22,495 nucleotides of DNA from an uncultured Ellagibacter sp. (GCF_934636505.1 NZ_CAKUAL010000034.1:1-22495); one strand, 5' to 3'. Shown: positions 6,854 through 14,851, counted from the stretch's first letter. Made by a program: numbers and translations. Notes: a model not told the origin generated them from the letters alone.

Positions 6854-7933
6854 ATGGAACTCAATCTCAATCGCCGCCAGTTCGTCGCGGCGGGAACCGT
6901 AGCTGCGATGGGCGCTATGGCCGGTTTGGCCGGGTGCTCCTCGAACGATTCCAAGACCGATGCCAAGACCGACGACAAGAAGGTCGAAGCCCCCGAAAAG
7001 CTCGTGTTCGCGTGGGAGCCGGGCGCGTCGGAGGGCAAGTACGAGAACATGCGCGACCTCATCGCCGAAGCGATGGCCGAGGGCGCGGGCGTGCCGTGCG
7101 AGCCTATGACCACCACCGACTACAACGTGTGCATCGAGGCCGTGAACTCGGGCAAGGCCCACTACGCCTCGCTCGGTGCCAAGGAGTACGTCGAGCTCCA
7201 CAAGAAGAATCCTGCGGTCGAGGTTGCCTGGGTCCTCTCCGACGGGGAAGGCAAACTGAACCAGGTTTCCTACCATTCCCAGATCCTCGTGCTCGACGAG
7301 AACGCCGACAAGTACAAGAAGGGCGACTCCTACGAGCTCACGCAGGACGCCATGAAGGGCAAGAACATGTCTTGGGTCGAGCTTTCCTCGACTTCGGGCT
7401 ATGTCATTCCCTCGATCGCGCTCGCGACCGAGTTCGGCATCTCCGACTCCGAGGAGCTCGGCGAGTCGGGCAAGTTCTTCAACACGGTGCTCTTCGGCGG
7501 CAGCCATGTGAACTCCATCTACAACGTGCTCACCGGCGACGCCGACTTCTGTGCGTGCGATGACACCGGCGCCGCGAACAACTACAACGTCGTCGAGGGC
7601 GAAAACGGCGAGCTTGGCGCCGTGTACGAGATCAAGTCCGGCCTCGAGGCTCCGCTCGACAAGTACGCCGGCGTGAAGCTTCGCTGCGTGTCGTCGCTGC
7701 CCGTCCCGGCCGTTCCCTTCGTCGTGAACACCGATTACGTGCCCGAGGACATGAACAAGAAGGTCATCGACTACATGTGCTCCGACGCCGTGTCCGGCAA
7801 CAAGGAACTGTTCAAGGACCCGAAGGACAAGGACACCGTGACCAAGTGGAAGCAGACCACGGGCAAGGTCACCTTCACTCCTGCCGACGACTCCTATTAC
7901 GACGACTTCCGCAAGCTTATCGGCGAGGAATAG
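6854..7933 (+). CDS. PhnD-like oxyanion/phosphonate-type binding lipoprotein
   Basis: A 359-residue exported lipoprotein of the PhnD/PtxB/AioX-like binding family, feeding the ATPase and fused permease downstream. The N-terminus is a Tat-like signal (NLNRRQFVAAG) and lipobox LAGC with C28 lipidated, followed by a Lys/Asp-rich linker. The anion-binding motif SSTSGYVIPS is at 178-187, as in phosphonate/phosphite binders, then GGSHVNSIYNVLTGDADFCACDDTG. Mature Cys are C82, C93, C233, C235, C278 and C309; the CxC at 233-235 is unusual. PhnD relatives bind phosphonate, phosphite or, in AioX, arsenite; no C-P lyase genes are present here, so ordinary phosphonate use is not supported. Start has GGAAGGAAG four nt before ATG. 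Confidence 0.87.
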   Translation: MELNLNRRQFVAAGTVAAMGAMAGLAGCSSNDSKTDAKTDDKKVEAPEKLVFAWEPGASEGKYENMRDLIAEAMAEGAGVPCEPMTTTDYNVCIEAVNSGKAHYASLGAKEYVELHKKNPAVEVAWVLSDGEGKLNQVSYHSQILVLDENADKYKKGDSYELTQDAMKGKNMSWVELSSTSGYVIPSIALATEFGISDSEELGESGKFFNTVLFGGSHVNSIYNVLTGDADFCACDDTGAANNYNVVEGENGELGAVYEIKSGLEAPLDKYAGVKLRCVSSLPVPAVPFVVNTDYVPEDMNKKVIDYMCSDAVSGNKELFKDPKDKDTVTKWKQTTGKVTFTPADDSYYDDFRKLIGEE

Positions 7934-7987
7934 CGTTTTCTCGCGCATACTAGGCGCGATGTGATTTCGAAGGGAAAGGAGGCGCCC

Positions 7988-8773
7988 GTGAGCGCGACTG
8001 AGACACTGCTCCAGGTCGAGGGGCTGACGAAAAGCTACGATGGCTCCTCGAAGGCACTCGAAGGCGTCTCCTTCTCCTTGAATCGCGGGGAGTTCGTCTC
8101 CCTTATCGGCAGCTCGGGGGCGGGCAAGTCCACGCTTTTGCGCTGCATCAACCGCTTGATTGACCCGACTGGCGGCTCCGTCGTGTTCGATGGTCGGGAA
8201 ACGTCGTCGGCGCGCGGCCGTGCGCTGCGCGAGATCCGCCGTCGCATGGCGATGGTCTTTCAAGGGTACAACCTGGTCTATCGGTCGACGGCGATCGAGA
8301 ACGTTCTTCAGGGCCGTCTTGGCTACAAGAATTCCCTCATGGGCGCTCTCAGCATCTTCACGGAAGAGGAGAAGCGCGCCGCGTTCGACGCCCTCGAGCG
8401 CGTGGGGCTCGGGTGCTGCGCGTACATGCGTGCCGACCAGCTTTCGGGCGGGCAGAAGCAGCGTGTCGGCATCGCCCGCGCGCTGGTGCAAGACCCGCTG
8501 CTCATCTTGGCCGACGAGCCCATCGCAAGCCTTGATCCGAAGTCGTCGAGAACGGTGATGGAACATCTGCGCTGGGCCGCAGACGAGCGGGGAATTGCCT
8601 GCTTGGTAAGCCTTCATCAGGTGGAATACGCGCTTGAGTTCTCCGACCGCATCATCGCGGTGTCGGACGGCAAGCTCGTTTTCGACGGGGCCCCGAACGA
8701 TCTGACCCCGAGCATCATCGCGTCGGTCTATGGCGAGGAGGATCCCTCGAGCTCGACTGCGGAGTGCTGCTGA
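7988..8773 (+). CDS. PhnC-like ABC transporter ATP-binding protein
   Basis: A 261-residue ATPase of the phosphonate-type import family. Walker A is GSSGAGKST, Q-loop region MVFQGYNLV, signature LSGGQKQR, Walker B LILADEP, and the H-loop SLHQ. The GTG at 7988 is taken as the start because GGAAAGGAGG ends six nt before it; an upstream in-frame GTG at 7961 lacks a comparable site and would absorb this ribosome site into the coding region. It begins 54 nt after the binding-protein gene. Its stop overlaps the permease start as TGATG, implying translational coupling. GLGCC and a terminal ECC add to the Cys-rich trend of the locus. Substrate is unknown. Confidence 0.9.
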   Translation: MSATETLLQVEGLTKSYDGSSKALEGVSFSLNRGEFVSLIGSSGAGKSTLLRCINRLIDPTGGSVVFDGRETSSARGRALREIRRRMAMVFQGYNLVYRSTAIENVLQGRLGYKNSLMGALSIFTEEEKRAAFDALERVGLGCCAYMRADQLSGGQKQRVGIARALVQDPLLILADEPIASLDPKSSRTVMEHLRWAADERGIACLVSLHQVEYALEFSDRIIAVSDGKLVFDGAPNDLTPSIIASVYGEEDPSSSTAECC

Positions 8774-10476
8774 TGGCTCTTCTCAAGAAGCGCGGGTGCG
8801 CCGGTTGCCAGCCGGTTGGCGAATCGCCCGCAGACGCGGGGAAGGCGTCGCCCGACCCGCTGTTCTTTCCGAAACGACACGCGTCCTATGCGGGCATTCT
8901 CGTCGCCTTCCTCGCGGTGACCTTTGTCGCGGGCGGCCACATCGACTTCAGCTTTCTTGATGCGGCCAAGGATTTCCCTGGCGGCTTCGTGTGGCTCATC
9001 GAGCAGTTCATGCCGAATGCCAAGGCGTTCGACCAGATGGGAAAGATCACTTCCGCGCTCGCCATGACCATCTTGGACGCCATCGCCGCAGGCACGCTTG
9101 CCGCTGTCATTGCGTTCATCCTGGCCGTCATCGCCTCGCGCGTCTCGGGGGTCGGCGGCCCTGTTCAGATGGTCATCCGCGCGTTCGCGACGGTGCTTCG
9201 CAACATCCCGACCGTCGCGTGGGGCTTCATCCTGCTTTTCTCCTTCAAGCAGGCGGAGTTCACCGGCTTTCTGGCTCTGTTCTTCAAAAGCCTCGGCTTC
9301 CTGACGCGCGCCTTCATCGAGACGATCGACGAGGCGGACGCGGGGTCGATCGAGGCGCTCAAGGCGACGGGGGCGTCGCGGCTCCAGATCATCGTGCACG
9401 GCGTCTTCCCGTTAAGCCTGACGCAGGTGGTGAGCTGGGTTCTCTACATGATCGAGACGAACTTCCGAGACGCGACGCTCGTCGGCATGCTCACGGGCAC
9501 GGGAATCGGGTTCGTGTTCAACTGGTATTACCGCACGTTCAAGTATCCCACGGCCGGGCTCGTCATCATCTGCATCGCCGTGGCCGTGATCGTCGTCGAG
9601 GCGGTCTCTAACTACGTGCGCCGCCGCATCGGCGCGCCCGACGGCCATTCGGGCGAGATGCGCGCCTCGCGCGGGAAGATCAAGGTGCGTGTGTGCACGA
9701 CGTCGGGCACCGTGCTCGCCGTGCTCGTCGCCTTCCTCGCCGTCGCAACGACCTACACGATGGTGAACATGGGCTACGGTTCCGCCGACACGATGCAGGC
9801 GGCGTCTGACCTGGTCGAGTACTTCAAGCTCATGTTCCTCTCCCCTTACCTGTCGAACTACACCTGGGCCGACATGTTCGAGGGGCTTGCCGTGACCATC
9901 TGCATCGCGGTGCTCGCGACGGCGGGCGGCGCGCTCATTGCGCTCGTGCTGTCGCTCCTTGCAGCGAGCAACCTGTCGAACAAGCTTGTAAGCAACATCA
10001 TCAAGACCGCGATGGCCATCATCCGTTCGGTTCCTACGATTATTTGGGTGCTCGTGTTCACCGTTGCCATCGGGCTCGGCTCCGAGGCCGCCGTGATCGG
10101 CATGATGTTCCACACCGTTTCCTTCCTGACGAAGGCGTTCTCCGAGGCGTTCGAGGAGGTCGACCGGGGCTCCCTCGAGGCCCTCAAGGCGACGGGCGCG
10201 ACGTGGTGGCAGCAGGTTGCGCGCGGTGTGTTCCCCGACAAGCTCAACGAGATACTGTCGTGGGTGTTCATCCGCTTCGAGAACAACTTCGTCGGAGCGG
10301 TCACCGTCGGCGCCATCGCGGGCTCGGGCGGCATCGGTTACTATCTCTACATCGTTGCGAACTACATGTTCAACTGGCACGAGATGGGGCTCATCATCTA
10401 TCTCTGCCTCGCCGTGTCCGTCACGTTGGAAATCATCGCCACGCAGCTGCGCAAGCGTTTCATCGTGCATCGCTAG
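8773..10476 (+). CDS. Fused double PhnE-like ABC permease
   Basis: A 567-residue membrane protein made of two tandem PhnE-type permease halves in one chain. The coupling-loop motif appears twice, as EALKATGASRLQIIVHGVFP and EALKATGATWWQQVARGVFP, each followed by VSWV- or LSWV-type segments. A Lys/Arg-rich linker (YVRRRIGAPDGHSGEMRASRGKIKVR) joins the halves at about residue 285. Single-domain PhnE proteins dimerise; here both sites are covalently tied, so the halves can diverge. The N-terminus carries CAGC (CxxC) before the first membrane segment. The ATG at 8773 is preferred over GTG 8764 because of the TGATG overlap and a nearby GGAG. No terminator follows before the next gene at 10503. Confidence 0.9.
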   Translation: MALLKKRGCAGCQPVGESPADAGKASPDPLFFPKRHASYAGILVAFLAVTFVAGGHIDFSFLDAAKDFPGGFVWLIEQFMPNAKAFDQMGKITSALAMTILDAIAAGTLAAVIAFILAVIASRVSGVGGPVQMVIRAFATVLRNIPTVAWGFILLFSFKQAEFTGFLALFFKSLGFLTRAFIETIDEADAGSIEALKATGASRLQIIVHGVFPLSLTQVVSWVLYMIETNFRDATLVGMLTGTGIGFVFNWYYRTFKYPTAGLVIICIAVAVIVVEAVSNYVRRRIGAPDGHSGEMRASRGKIKVRVCTTSGTVLAVLVAFLAVATTYTMVNMGYGSADTMQAASDLVEYFKLMFLSPYLSNYTWADMFEGLAVTICIAVLATAGGALIALVLSLLAASNLSNKLVSNIIKTAMAIIRSVPTIIWVLVFTVAIGLGSEAAVIGMMFHTVSFLTKAFSEAFEEVDRGSLEALKATGATWWQQVARGVFPDKLNEILSWVFIRFENNFVGAVTVGAIAGSGGIGYYLYIVANYMFNWHEMGLIIYLCLAVSVTLEIIATQLRKRFIVHR

Positions 10477-10490
10477 TGCGGGCGAACGGG

Positions 10491-10502
10491 TAAGATGGCC
10501 GC
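10491..10502 (+). promoter_or_regulatory. -10-like TAAGAT implying a leaderless transcript
   Basis: TAAGAT (10491-10496) lies 6 nt before the ATG at 10503, so transcription would begin at or next to the start codon. No Shine-Dalgarno sequence is visible between the phnE-like stop and this ATG. Leaderless genes are common in actinobacteria. No good -35 box is seen. Confidence 0.5.
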
Positions 10503-11123
10503 ATGGAATCATTCGAACTGACATTGACGCATTATTCAGGCGATGGGGAAAGCGTCGTCGTGCCGGAAGGCGTGACGGTGATAGCGCATCGTGCGTTCGC
10601 GAACAACGACTCCGTGCGCGAGGTCTTGCTGCCCGAGGGCGTTGTCGAGGTGGCAAGCCAGGCGTTCGGCTCGTGCGTGCATTTGCGGCGTGTCTCGCTT
10701 CCGGGCTCGCTTGAGGTACTCGGCCCCGCCGCGTTCCGCGGGTGTCGCGAATTGCGGGAAATCAGCCTTCCAAAGAAGGTGAAGACCATCCCTGAGCAGG
10801 TGTTTCTTCGTTGCTTCCATTTAGAAGAGGCTGTCTTGCCCGAAGGGCTTGAGGTGATCGAGAACGAGGCGTTCCGCAAATGCGGCGATCTTCGGTCGAC
10901 CGACCTCCCGTCAACCGTGAACTGGGTCGGCGAGCGATGCTTCAAAGATTGCGCCTCGCTTGAAGAGATAACGCTGCCTGCGGGGGTGCGCTCGCTTGAA
11001 TCCGAGGTATTCGCGGGGTGCGCGAGCTTGCGGGCGGTTCGCTCGGCTTGCGCGCTTGATTACATCGCGCCCGACGCGTTCGATGGCTGCGCAGCAATCG
11101 AGGTTCGCCCATGGACCGAGTGA
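10503..11123 (+). CDS. BspA-type leucine-rich repeat protein (LRR_5)
   Basis: A 206-residue protein built almost entirely of about 23-residue BspA-like repeats of the form L-P-x-x-V-x-x-I-x-x-x-A-F-x-x-C-x-x-L-R-x-V, seen seven or so times (AFANNDSVREVLLPEGV, AFGSCVHLRRVSLPGSL, AFRGCRELREISLPKKV and on to AFDGCAAIEV). Each repeat usually has one Cys at a fixed place, suggesting a ladder. No signal peptide, anchor or membrane segment is visible, so this is likely a cytoplasmic interaction scaffold, unlike most surface BspA proteins. Its 3' end overlaps the molybdoenzyme gene by 13 nt, indicating co-translation. A partner role with that enzyme is inference; the function is unknown. Confidence 0.85.
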   Translation: MESFELTLTHYSGDGESVVVPEGVTVIAHRAFANNDSVREVLLPEGVVEVASQAFGSCVHLRRVSLPGSLEVLGPAAFRGCRELREISLPKKVKTIPEQVFLRCFHLEEAVLPEGLEVIENEAFRKCGDLRSTDLPSTVNWVGERCFKDCASLEEITLPAGVRSLESEVFAGCASLRAVRSACALDYIAPDAFDGCAAIEVRPWTE

Positions 11124-13606
11124 TTCCGTCGGCGTGCCAGGGGTGCCTGTCGAACTGCCCCGTGCTTGTCACGGTGGAAGGCGGTCGCGCGGTGAGGGTT
11201 CGCGGTAACGCGGCGAGCACGGCGACGGGCGGGGGTGCGTGCCCGGCCCTCGCGATCACGCTCGAGCAGGAGTACGATCCCGACCGCGTGTCGACGCCGT
11301 TGCGTCGTCGCAATCCCCGAAAGGGCCGCGGAGTGGATCCCCAGTTCGAGCCCGTGACGTGGGATGAGGCCCTCGATGAGCTTGCCGATAGGATGATGAC
11401 CCTGCGTCGTGCGGGGCATCCGGAGCGCTTTGCCCTCGCGAAGGGGCGCTCGACCGGTATCAACGAGGTGCTGACACGCGTCCTCCCCGAGATTTACGGT
11501 ACGCCGAACAGCTTCAATCATGATTCCATCTGCGCCGATGCAGAAAAGCTGGCGACCGGTGCGATGGATGGGACATACGACTACCACGATTACGACTGGG
11601 AACACCTGGAGTGCGCCATCCTGTGGGGAACCGATCCTGTCGCGTCGAACCGCCAAAAGGCGCACGCCAGGCGCGCCCTTCCCGAGGCGCTGCGTCGCGG
11701 TGCGGCGGTTTACGTCGTCGACCCTCGCCGCTCGATGACGGCCGAGCTCGTCGAGAAGGAAGCGCGTCGTGCGGGAGCTGGAAGCCCGGAGGCTTGCGAC
11801 TCCTTCACAAGGAATTGCTCCGACGCCGGTTGCTGGGTCCCCGTTGTTCCCGGAACCGACGGCGCCCTCGCGTCCGCCATTGCCCGCGTGATTCTCGCCG
11901 AGGGGCTTTGGAACCGCGACTATGTCGGCGATTTCGAGGGCGGCGAGAACCTCTTTGCCGAGGCGGCCCAGCTCAAGGGCGGGGTGGATGAGTCCTCTTT
12001 CCAGGAGCGATTCACGCGCGGGGTGTGCACGTGGTGGAACGAGGAGCTTTTCGACAAGACGCCCGAATGGGCCGAAGCGGAGACGGGAGTTCCCGCGTCC
12101 GCTATCGTGCAGATGGCGCGCATGTTCGCGGGGGCTGGCCAGCGTGCGGTGTCGTGGATTTCTCCCGGTGTCGCCATGTCGGCTCGCGGCCTCTACTCGG
12201 GGATGGCTTGCTATGCGCTCAACGGCCTCGTCGGGTCCGTCGGGGCGGAAGGCGGCGTGCTCGCCTTCCCTTCGCTTCCCGTCGAGAAGCTCCCCAGCAC
12301 CGAGCCGTATCGCGACGAGGTTGCGCGCCGCGCATGTTCGCAGCCTCGCGTTGATGTCCCTCAGCGAGCTGACTTCCTGTGCGCCAAGGCGGGTCGCGCA
12401 CATCGCGCCCCGGTCACGAATCTAATCCCCGAGGCTATTGAGGGAAGTCGCGTCGATACGCTCGTTGCCTACTGGTGTAACTTCCCGTTTTCGTGCACGG
12501 GGGCCAAGCGGTGGGAACGCGCGCTCGAAAAGCTCCCGTTTCTCGTGCATGTGACGACCCATATCTCGGAGATGTCCCGGTTTGCGGACATCGTACTGCC
12601 GGCATGCCATCATCTGTTCGAGACGTGGGGGTTCGCGCGTTGTCGCCAGAACATGCGCTCCTCGGTTGTGCTCGAGCAGCCGTGCGTCGAGGCTTTCGGC
12701 GAGTCGCGCAACGATGAGGCGGGCCTCGCCTTCGCATTGGCCGAAAAGCTTGCCGACCGCGGTTTTCCTGCGGTGCTTGACTACTTTCAGCACGAGTGCG
12801 CCGACCCGTGTTCGGGCATTTCCCCGACATCGGGGGAGGAACTTGCGGAAAGCGCGCTCAAGATGATGACCTCTCGGATGTGGCACTCTGACGAGCCGGA
12901 TGCCCTGGATGACGCCTGGCGGGACTTCCTCGCGAAGGGCTTCTGGGAGACCGCCTCTGTTCGCGGCAGCCAAGAGGGCAGCGATCCTTCGCCTCTTTCC
13001 ACCCCGACGGGGCGATTCGAGTTCGAGAGCGGTGCGCTTCGCCGCGCGTTCGAAGAGCACGCTCGGCGTTTCGGGGTTGCTCCTGAAGAGGTTGCTGCGG
13101 CGCTTGGGTATGAGGCGCGGGGGCGCAAGAGCCTTGTGCCGCATTACGAACCGCCTGTTCGCAAGGGAAGCGAGCGCGAATTCCCCTTCGTGTTCTCCCA
13201 GCATCGCTCGATCGTCAACCTGGAAGGTCGATCGGCGAACGCCCCGCTTTACCACAAGCTGAAGAGGCTCGATCCGGGGGATGAGCCGGGGGACGACGTC
13301 GTGAAGATCCACCCGACCGACATGGAACGCCTTGGTCTTCGCTCGGGCGATATGGTGCGCGTGTCGTCGCCTGAGGGTTCGATCGTCGTGCGCGCGAAGG
13401 CATGGGACGGGACGCGTCCGGGCGTGGTCGTGAAGTGCTACGGGCAGGGGCATTGGGCGTACGGCCATGTGGCGGCATGCGACTTCGAGCAGGGCATTCC
13501 GCGCGGAGGCAACAACAACGAAATCATCCCGGCAGAATGGGAGCGGGCAAGCGGCGCGACGGCGCGCCATGGAGGCCTCACCCGCGTGCGCATAGAGCGC
13601 GCGTAG
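11111..13606 (+). CDS. Cytoplasmic molybdopterin oxidoreductase, ArrA/PsrA-like catalytic subunit
   Basis: An 831-residue member of the DMSO-reductase superfamily. The N-terminal [4Fe-4S] motif is C9-x2-C12-x3-C16-x27-C44. The metal-ligand region is TPNSFNHDSICADAEKLATG, with C141 at the place of the Cys ligand in the Arr/Psr/Ttr group, followed by YDYHDYDWEHLECAILWGTDPVASNR, which resembles ArrA-like proteins. The MopB C-terminal cap covers about 690-825 (IHPTDMERLGLRSGDMVRV). No Tat signal is present and no iron-sulfur or membrane-anchor subunit follows, so it is a stand-alone cytoplasmic enzyme with an unknown redox partner; the ferredoxin at 15272 is one candidate. The ATG at 11111 has GAGG before it and lies inside the LRR gene. 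An arsenic, sulfur or organic substrate are all open. Confidence 0.85.
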   Translation: MDRVIPSACQGCLSNCPVLVTVEGGRAVRVRGNAASTATGGGACPALAITLEQEYDPDRVSTPLRRRNPRKGRGVDPQFEPVTWDEALDELADRMMTLRRAGHPERFALAKGRSTGINEVLTRVLPEIYGTPNSFNHDSICADAEKLATGAMDGTYDYHDYDWEHLECAILWGTDPVASNRQKAHARRALPEALRRGAAVYVVDPRRSMTAELVEKEARRAGAGSPEACDSFTRNCSDAGCWVPVVPGTDGALASAIARVILAEGLWNRDYVGDFEGGENLFAEAAQLKGGVDESSFQERFTRGVCTWWNEELFDKTPEWAEAETGVPASAIVQMARMFAGAGQRAVSWISPGVAMSARGLYSGMACYALNGLVGSVGAEGGVLAFPSLPVEKLPSTEPYRDEVARRACSQPRVDVPQRADFLCAKAGRAHRAPVTNLIPEAIEGSRVDTLVAYWCNFPFSCTGAKRWERALEKLPFLVHVTTHISEMSRFADIVLPACHHLFETWGFARCRQNMRSSVVLEQPCVEAFGESRNDEAGLAFALAEKLADRGFPAVLDYFQHECADPCSGISPTSGEELAESALKMMTSRMWHSDEPDALDDAWRDFLAKGFWETASVRGSQEGSDPSPLSTPTGRFEFESGALRRAFEEHARRFGVAPEEVAAALGYEARGRKSLVPHYEPPVRKGSEREFPFVFSQHRSIVNLEGRSANAPLYHKLKRLDPGDEPGDDVVKIHPTDMERLGLRSGDMVRVSSPEGSIVVRAKAWDGTRPGVVVKCYGQGHWAYGHVAACDFEQGIPRGGNNNEIIPAEWERASGATARHGGLTRVRIERA

Positions 13607-13679
13607 GTGAATGGGGCTTCGGCGCGCTATCTTCCCATTGCTGCCAGAGCGGCCGAATTGCAGACAACGCACTTTCATT

Positions 13680-13770
13680 GGGCCGGCCCTTCTCCCGCTC
13701 CTGTTGTTTACCTGCCAACCCGTCGGCGGGCCGTGCCCCGCCGCGCGTTCTGGCGTATGATGGGGCAAAC
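13680..13770 (+). repeat. ~90-bp hairpin/TATGAT element, copy 2
   Basis: Near-identical to 5774-5862. The identical blocks are 13697-13719 and 13740-13770. The hairpin is CGGCGGG (13724-13730), the same loop CCGTGC, and CCCGCCG (13737-13743). TATGAT at 13756-13761 is 68 nt before the hypE ATG. Between the copies two stem pairs change from G.T/T.G wobbles to G-C/C-G, which keeps the fold. A perfect GGGCCGGCCC palindrome (13680-13689) begins this copy. Confidence 0.75.
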
Positions 13771-13828
13771 GAACGATTTCCCCGTGCTCGACAAGCGCGA
13801 CGCGGGCGGCAAAGGTAAGGGAGTCCTC

Positions 13829-14851
13829 ATGGACGAGAAAGTGATGCTCGGGCACGGCAGCGGCGGATCGATGATGAAGCGCATCATCGACGAGGTATTC
13901 TACGAGGCGTATGGCAACGACGAGCTTCTGCAGGGCAACGACGCTGCGGTTCTGCCCGCGCCCAAGCCCGGCGAGCGGCTGGCGTTCTCTACCGACAGCT
14001 TCGTCGTGACCCCCCAATTCTTCCCCGGCGGCGATATCGGGCGGCTCGCTATTTGCGGCACGGTAAACGATGTGGCCACCTCAGGAGCGCGCCCGCTGTA
14101 TCTGAGCTGCGGTTTCATTCTCGAAGAAGGCTACCCTATGGCCGACTTGAAGCGCATCTGCTCAACGATGGCGGAAACGGCGCGCGAGGCGGGAGTGCGC
14201 TTGGTCACGGGCGACACGAAAGTGGTGAACCGCGGTCACGGCGACGGTGTGTTCATCAACACCGCGGGCGTGGGCGCGGTGCCCGAAGGGGTGAACCTGG
14301 GCGGCGAGCAGTGCAAGCCGGGCGACAAGGTGCTCGTCAGCGGCACATTGGGCGATCACGGCATCACCATCATGAGCTGCCGAGAGGGCTTAAGCTTCTC
14401 GGCCGACCTGCAAAGCGATGCGGCTCCGCTGAACCACCTGATCGCCGGTGTTCTTGCTGCTGCGCCGAACACGCGCTGCTTCCGCGACCCGACGCGCGGC
14501 GGTTTGGCGTCGACGCTCAACGAGTTCGCCGATCAGGCGCAGGTCGACATCACCATCGACGAGGACTCCGTGCCCGTGAAGGACGCGGTGCGCGGCGCCT
14601 GCGAGATGCTCGGCTACGATGTGCTCCAGGTGGCGAACGAAGGCAAGATGGTTTGCGTTGTCCCCGATGACGAGGCGGATGCCGCGCTTGACGCCATGCG
14701 AGCGAACAAGTACGGCGTCGATGCGGCGATCATCGGCGAAGTGGGCGAGATGCAGCCCGAGCGCGGGCCGAAGGTGTACCTGCGCACGGCTTTCGGCGGC
14801 AAGCGCATTCTCGACATGCTGGTGGGCGAGCAGCTCCCGCGCATCTGCTAG
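13829..14851 (+). CDS. hypE: NiFe-hydrogenase maturation protein HypE
   Basis: A 340-residue PurM/SelD-like ATP-dependent dehydratase that makes the cyanide ligand of the NiFe active site from the carbamoyl group passed by HypF. It opens with LGHGSGG, continues with the family motifs GNDAAVL, FSTDSFVVTP, GTVNDVATSGARP and TRGGLASTLNE, and ends exactly in LPRIC, whose terminal Cys carries the thiocarboxamide. The ATG at 13829 is chosen because GTAAGGGAG precedes it and the protein then begins as in the family; the longer in-frame start at 13607 would translate the repeat element. No other hyp gene is in the window, so it is a detached member of the maturation set. Its promoter probably lies in the repeat upstream. 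Confidence 0.95.
   Translation: MDEKVMLGHGSGGSMMKRIIDEVFYEAYGNDELLQGNDAAVLPAPKPGERLAFSTDSFVVTPQFFPGGDIGRLAICGTVNDVATSGARPLYLSCGFILEEGYPMADLKRICSTMAETAREAGVRLVTGDTKVVNRGHGDGVFINTAGVGAVPEGVNLGGEQCKPGDKVLVSGTLGDHGITIMSCREGLSFSADLQSDAAPLNHLIAGVLAAAPNTRCFRDPTRGGLASTLNEFADQAQVDITIDEDSVPVKDAVRGACEMLGYDVLQVANEGKMVCVVPDDEADAALDAMRANKYGVDAAIIGEVGEMQPERGPKVYLRTAFGGKRILDMLVGEQLPRIC

Noticed and set aside
6851..8617. A 588-codon frame antisense to phnD/phnC-like genes
   Set aside because: His/Val/Leu-rich low-complexity translation typical of an antisense shadow; the plus-strand genes have full motif sets.
6854..10476. A phosphonate-utilisation operon
   Set aside because: The importer is PhnDCE-like, but no C-P lyase, phosphonatase or phosphite dehydrogenase gene is present, so substrate cannot be called phosphonate.
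13607..14851. A longer HypE start at 13607
   Set aside because: The extra 74 codons translate the duplicated repeat element, and the family N-terminus (LGHGSGG) begins just after 13829 with a ribosome site.
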